The notes below the pieces were generated by a model, which searched no databases, was not told where the DNA came from, and was given only the letters and a program-made list of their open reading frames with translations. Position numbers and translations under genes: made by a program. Shown here piece after piece: positions 5,894 to 5,944 of a DNA stretch of 5,944 bases. The stretch comes from an uncultured Collinsella sp. (GTDB taxonomy: Bacteria; Actinomycetota; Coriobacteriia; Coriobacteriales; Coriobacteriaceae). Every line of letters starts with the position of its first letter. The stretch's first letter is position 1. The DNA lies in contig CAAENO010000054.1 in assembly GCA_900757385.1 (NCBI GenBank), positions 1 through 5,944 of the forward strand, given 5' to 3'.

Positions 5894-5944
5894 ATGCGCG
5901 TTGATTTGAGAGTGAAGCATGATATCGAGGCCAGGAAGGCGGCC
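5894..5944 (+). CDS. Probable IS3-family transposase OrfA, N-terminal fragment
   Basis: The frame opens at ATG 5894 and is still open at the window end: 17 codons, reading MRVDLRVKHDIEARKAA. GGGAGG (5880-5885) is 8 nt upstream. The basic, helical start (KHDIEARKAA) fits the first helix before the helix-turn-helix of OrfA proteins, and the position just inside a terminal inverted repeat fits the family. With only 17 residues visible, the identity rests on context more than on the protein itself. Confidence 0.55.
   Translation, partial: MRVDLRVKHDIEARKAA

Larger units (their letters stand above)
5847..5944 (+). mobile_element. Left end of an IS3-family-like insertion sequence (truncated by the window)
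   Basis: From 5847 the sequence TGAACTGCCTCCC...TTGGACA matches the form of IS3-family terminal inverted repeats, which start with TG and often read TGAACTG followed by a C-run and TTGGACA. It is followed 22 nt later by an ATG that opens a transposase-like frame running off the window. The right end and the second target-site copy are outside the window, so the boundary is inferred from motif resemblance. If 5847 is the end, the adjacent target duplicate would be ACC or AACC (5843-5846). Confidence 0.6.

Noticed and set aside
1..5944. CRISPR array, tRNA or rRNA, toxin-antitoxin pair, phage or retron module
   Set aside because: No regularly spaced repeats, no tRNA-like cloverleaf, and no small gene pair or reverse transcriptase motif was found on either strand.

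Overview
The window looks like chromosome from a high-GC Gram-positive actinobacterium. My best guess is a gut member of the Coriobacteriia, Collinsella-like. This rests on GC-rich codon use, a secreted protein with an LAxTG-type sortase signal (typical of class E sortases in high-GC Gram-positives), and the style of the protein sequences. No database search was possible, so the taxonomy is inference.

Layout from left to right. Positions 1-123 hold no gene I can support. A Rho-independent terminator (about 121-148) closes a minus-strand flavodoxin-family gene (184-735), which appears to have its own promoter (795-822). Next come two minus-strand ABC exporter half-transporter genes, transcribed right to left: 4578-2707 first, then 2706-847. 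They are joined stop-to-start (TAA immediately followed by ATG), with a strong Shine-Dalgarno for the second gene inside the end of the first. Their sequence defects are complementary. The upstream protein has a Walker B Asp in place of Glu and a switch Gln in place of His. The downstream protein has a modified signature (FSQGQ). Together they form a heterodimeric exporter with one degenerate and one intact ATP site, as in TM287/288, LmrCD and BmrCD.

A 209-bp divergent intergenic region (4579-4787) separates this operon from a plus-strand gene (4788-5780) for a secreted, wall-anchored coiled-coil protein. That gene has an extended -10 promoter (TGGTATACT) embedded in an inverted repeat, CTTGGTA-N15-TACCAAG, which could be an operator. 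The protein has a signal peptide, about 180 residues of coiled coil, a Thr/Ser/Pro-rich stalk with a small repeat, and a C-terminal LANTG signal with a membrane anchor and a basic tail. Three of its four cysteines fall on one core heptad position, the most unusual protein feature in the window.

The right edge (5847-5944) looks like the left end of an IS3-family insertion sequence: a TGAACTG... terminal repeat, a perfect 13-bp hairpin that would mask the transposase Shine-Dalgarno in read-through transcripts, and the first 17 codons of a probable OrfA. The IS may have landed in the terminator of the surface-protein gene.

No CRISPR, RNA gene, phage module or clear defence system was seen. Most of the window is ordinary housekeeping or accessory content. 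The surface protein, its promoter/operator region and the IS junction most deserve follow-up.
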